Shown here piece by piece: positions 5,375 to 6,366 of a stretch of DNA of 6,366 nt. Source of the DNA: Pseudomonadota bacterium (lineage in GTDB: Bacteria > Pseudomonadota > Gammaproteobacteria > Steroidobacterales > GCA-2729495); assembly GCA_030836925.1 (NCBI GenBank), contig JAUPLK010000101.1:1-6366 (forward strand), given 5' to 3'. The number at the start of each line of letters is the position of its first letter. The first letter of the stretch is position 1. A model generated the notes under the pieces. It did not search any database and had not been told where the DNA came from. It worked only from the letters and a program-made list of their open reading frames with translations. The position numbers and the translations under genes are program-made.

Positions 5375-6366
5375 ATGCACATGCTCCGTACCGTCGTTAC
5401 CACTGCACTGCTCTGCCCCCTGCTGGCCTGGTCAGCACCGGTCGCACCGGTCGATATCCCGTTTGCCGTCCGGCAACTGGATAACGGCCTGACCGTGATC
5501 GTGCATGAAGACCGCAAGGCACCTATCGTTGCAGTCAATGTCTGGTACCACGTCGGTTCGAAGAACGAAGCTCCGGGCCGAACCGGTTTTGCCCATCTCT
5601 TTGAGCACCTCATGTTCCAGGGCTCGGAAAACCTGAAGGGTGAATACCTCAACACGCTGCAGGAACTCGGTGCCACCGATCTCAACGGCACGACCTTCTT
5701 CGACCGCACCAACTACTTCCAGACTGTCCCGAGAAACGCGCTGGATACCGCGCTCTGGCTGGAATCCGACCGCATGGGGCACTTCAAGGGCTCGATCACC
5801 CAGGCCAAGCTCGACGAACAGCGCGGTGTCGTGCAGAACGAAAAGCGCCAGGGCGACAACGAGCCCTATGGCAAGGTCTTCGAGATGATCCTCAAGCAGC
5901 TGTTTCCGCCGGATCACCCCTACTCCTGGGAAGCGATCGGCTCGATGGAAGACCTCAACGCAGCCAGCCTCGACGACGTGCGCCACTGGTTCGAGACCTG
6001 GTATGGCCCGAACAATGCGGTGATCGTGATCGCCGGAGACGTCGACAGCGATGAGGCTTTTGCCAAGGCTGAAAAGTATTTCGGCGACATAGCGCCGGGG
6101 CCCGCCGCCACCCGGCTTGAAGAGTGGATCCCCATACATGCGCAGCCACGGCGGCAGCAGATGCAGGACCGCGTGGCGCAGGCGCGGCTCTACATGGCCT
6201 GGACCGGTCCGCGCTGGGGCACGCGCGACGCCCATCAACTCGAACTGGCTGCTGCGGTACTCGCCGGCGACAAGAACTCACGCCTCTACCAGCGCCTGGT
6301 CTACAAGGATCAGCTGGCCTCGGATATCGAGTTTGGCCCGCTGGCACTGGAGATCGCCGGCATCAC
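5375..6366 (+). CDS. Exported M16 family zinc metallopeptidase (insulinase/pitrilysin type), N-terminal part
   Basis: The reading frame opens at ATG 5375 and stays open to the window edge, showing 330 residues. Residues 1-21 look like a signal peptide (basic MHMLRT, hydrophobic VVTTALLCPLLAW, then SAPVAP with likely cleavage near residue 21), so it should act in the periplasm. The M16 domain begins at about 30 (FAVRQLDNGLTVIVHED). The inverted zinc motif HLFEH is at 74-78 (H74 and H78 ligands, E77 catalytic), and the third ligand is probably E156 in VVQNEKRQGDNEP. NGTTFFDRTNYFQTVP (104-119) and YGPNNAVIVIAGDV (210-223) are typical family blocks. LAGDKNSRLYQRLV (296-309) belongs to the middle of the M16C region. 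Such proteins run to about 450 or about 900 residues; the end is not visible, so an inactive second unit cannot be assessed. A second ATG at 5381 would give almost the same signal peptide. The substrate is unknown. Confidence 0.92.
   Translation, partial: MHMLRTVVTTALLCPLLAWSAPVAPVDIPFAVRQLDNGLTVIVHEDRKAPIVAVNVWYHVGSKNEAPGRTGFAHLFEHLMFQGSENLKGEYLNTLQELGATDLNGTTFFDRTNYFQTVPRNALDTALWLESDRMGHFKGSITQAKLDEQRGVVQNEKRQGDNEPYGKVFEMILKQLFPPDHPYSWEAIGSMEDLNAASLDDVRHWFETWYGPNNAVIVIAGDVDSDEAFAKAEKYFGDIAPGPAATRLEEWIPIHAQPRRQQMQDRVAQARLYMAWTGPRWGTRDAHQLELAAAVLAGDKNSRLYQRLVYKDQLASDIEFGPLALEIAGI

Noticed and set aside
5402..5428. Possible lipoprotein signal in the M16 peptidase N-terminus (cysteine at residue 14)
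   Set aside because: The bases before the cysteine encode ALL, which does not fit a lipobox, and hydrophobic sequence continues past it. An ordinary signal peptide fits better.
5432..6238. Minus-strand open frame of 268 codons opposite the M16 peptidase gene
   Set aside because: The plus strand encodes HxxEH and several M16 blocks without interruption; the antisense frame has no recognisable domain.

Overview
The window reads as ordinary, GC-rich, densely coded bacterial chromosome. Its protein families and spacing suggest a gammaproteobacterium (perhaps the Chromatiales, Xanthomonadales or a relative), but that is a judgement from recall and not a search result. Six protein-coding genes can be supported, two of them cut by the window edges. 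I see no rRNA, tRNA, CRISPR array, insertion sequence, attachment site or origin.

Left part, minus strand (1-2074): an iron-sulfur flavoprotein of the glutamate-synthase small-subunit (GltD) type, with a C-terminal ferredoxin domain carrying two 4Fe-4S motifs. It lies directly upstream of the first 25 codons of a 2-oxoacid:acceptor (2-oxoglutarate:ferredoxin) oxidoreductase alpha subunit, which runs off the left edge. The flavoprotein probably passes electrons between the CoA-dependent 2-oxoacid oxidoreductase and NAD(P). A TATAAT box and two short stem-loops precede it, which implies a structured leader and argues against the longest possible start.

Middle part, minus strand (2188-5302): three genes that look like one transcription unit, read as proline iminopeptidase (pip), dihydroorotase (pyrC type), then a membrane-anchored NAD(P)-binding protein of the atypical SDR/NmrA type. 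The gaps are 20 bases and then a 1-base stop/start overlap (TGATG). The dihydroorotase is notable because the first histidine of the usual HxH metal motif is glutamine, while a lysine and the later metal-site residues are present.

Right part, plus strand (5375-6366): the N-terminal 330 residues of an exported M16 zinc metallopeptidase, transcribed divergently from pip. The 72-base divergent region holds a 7-bp inverted repeat that overlaps a possible -10 box, and a 13-base palindrome just before the peptidase start codon.

No clearly new system is visible. The items most worth following up are the oxidoreductase module with its structured leader, the altered metal motif of the dihydroorotase, and the palindromes in the divergent promoter region.
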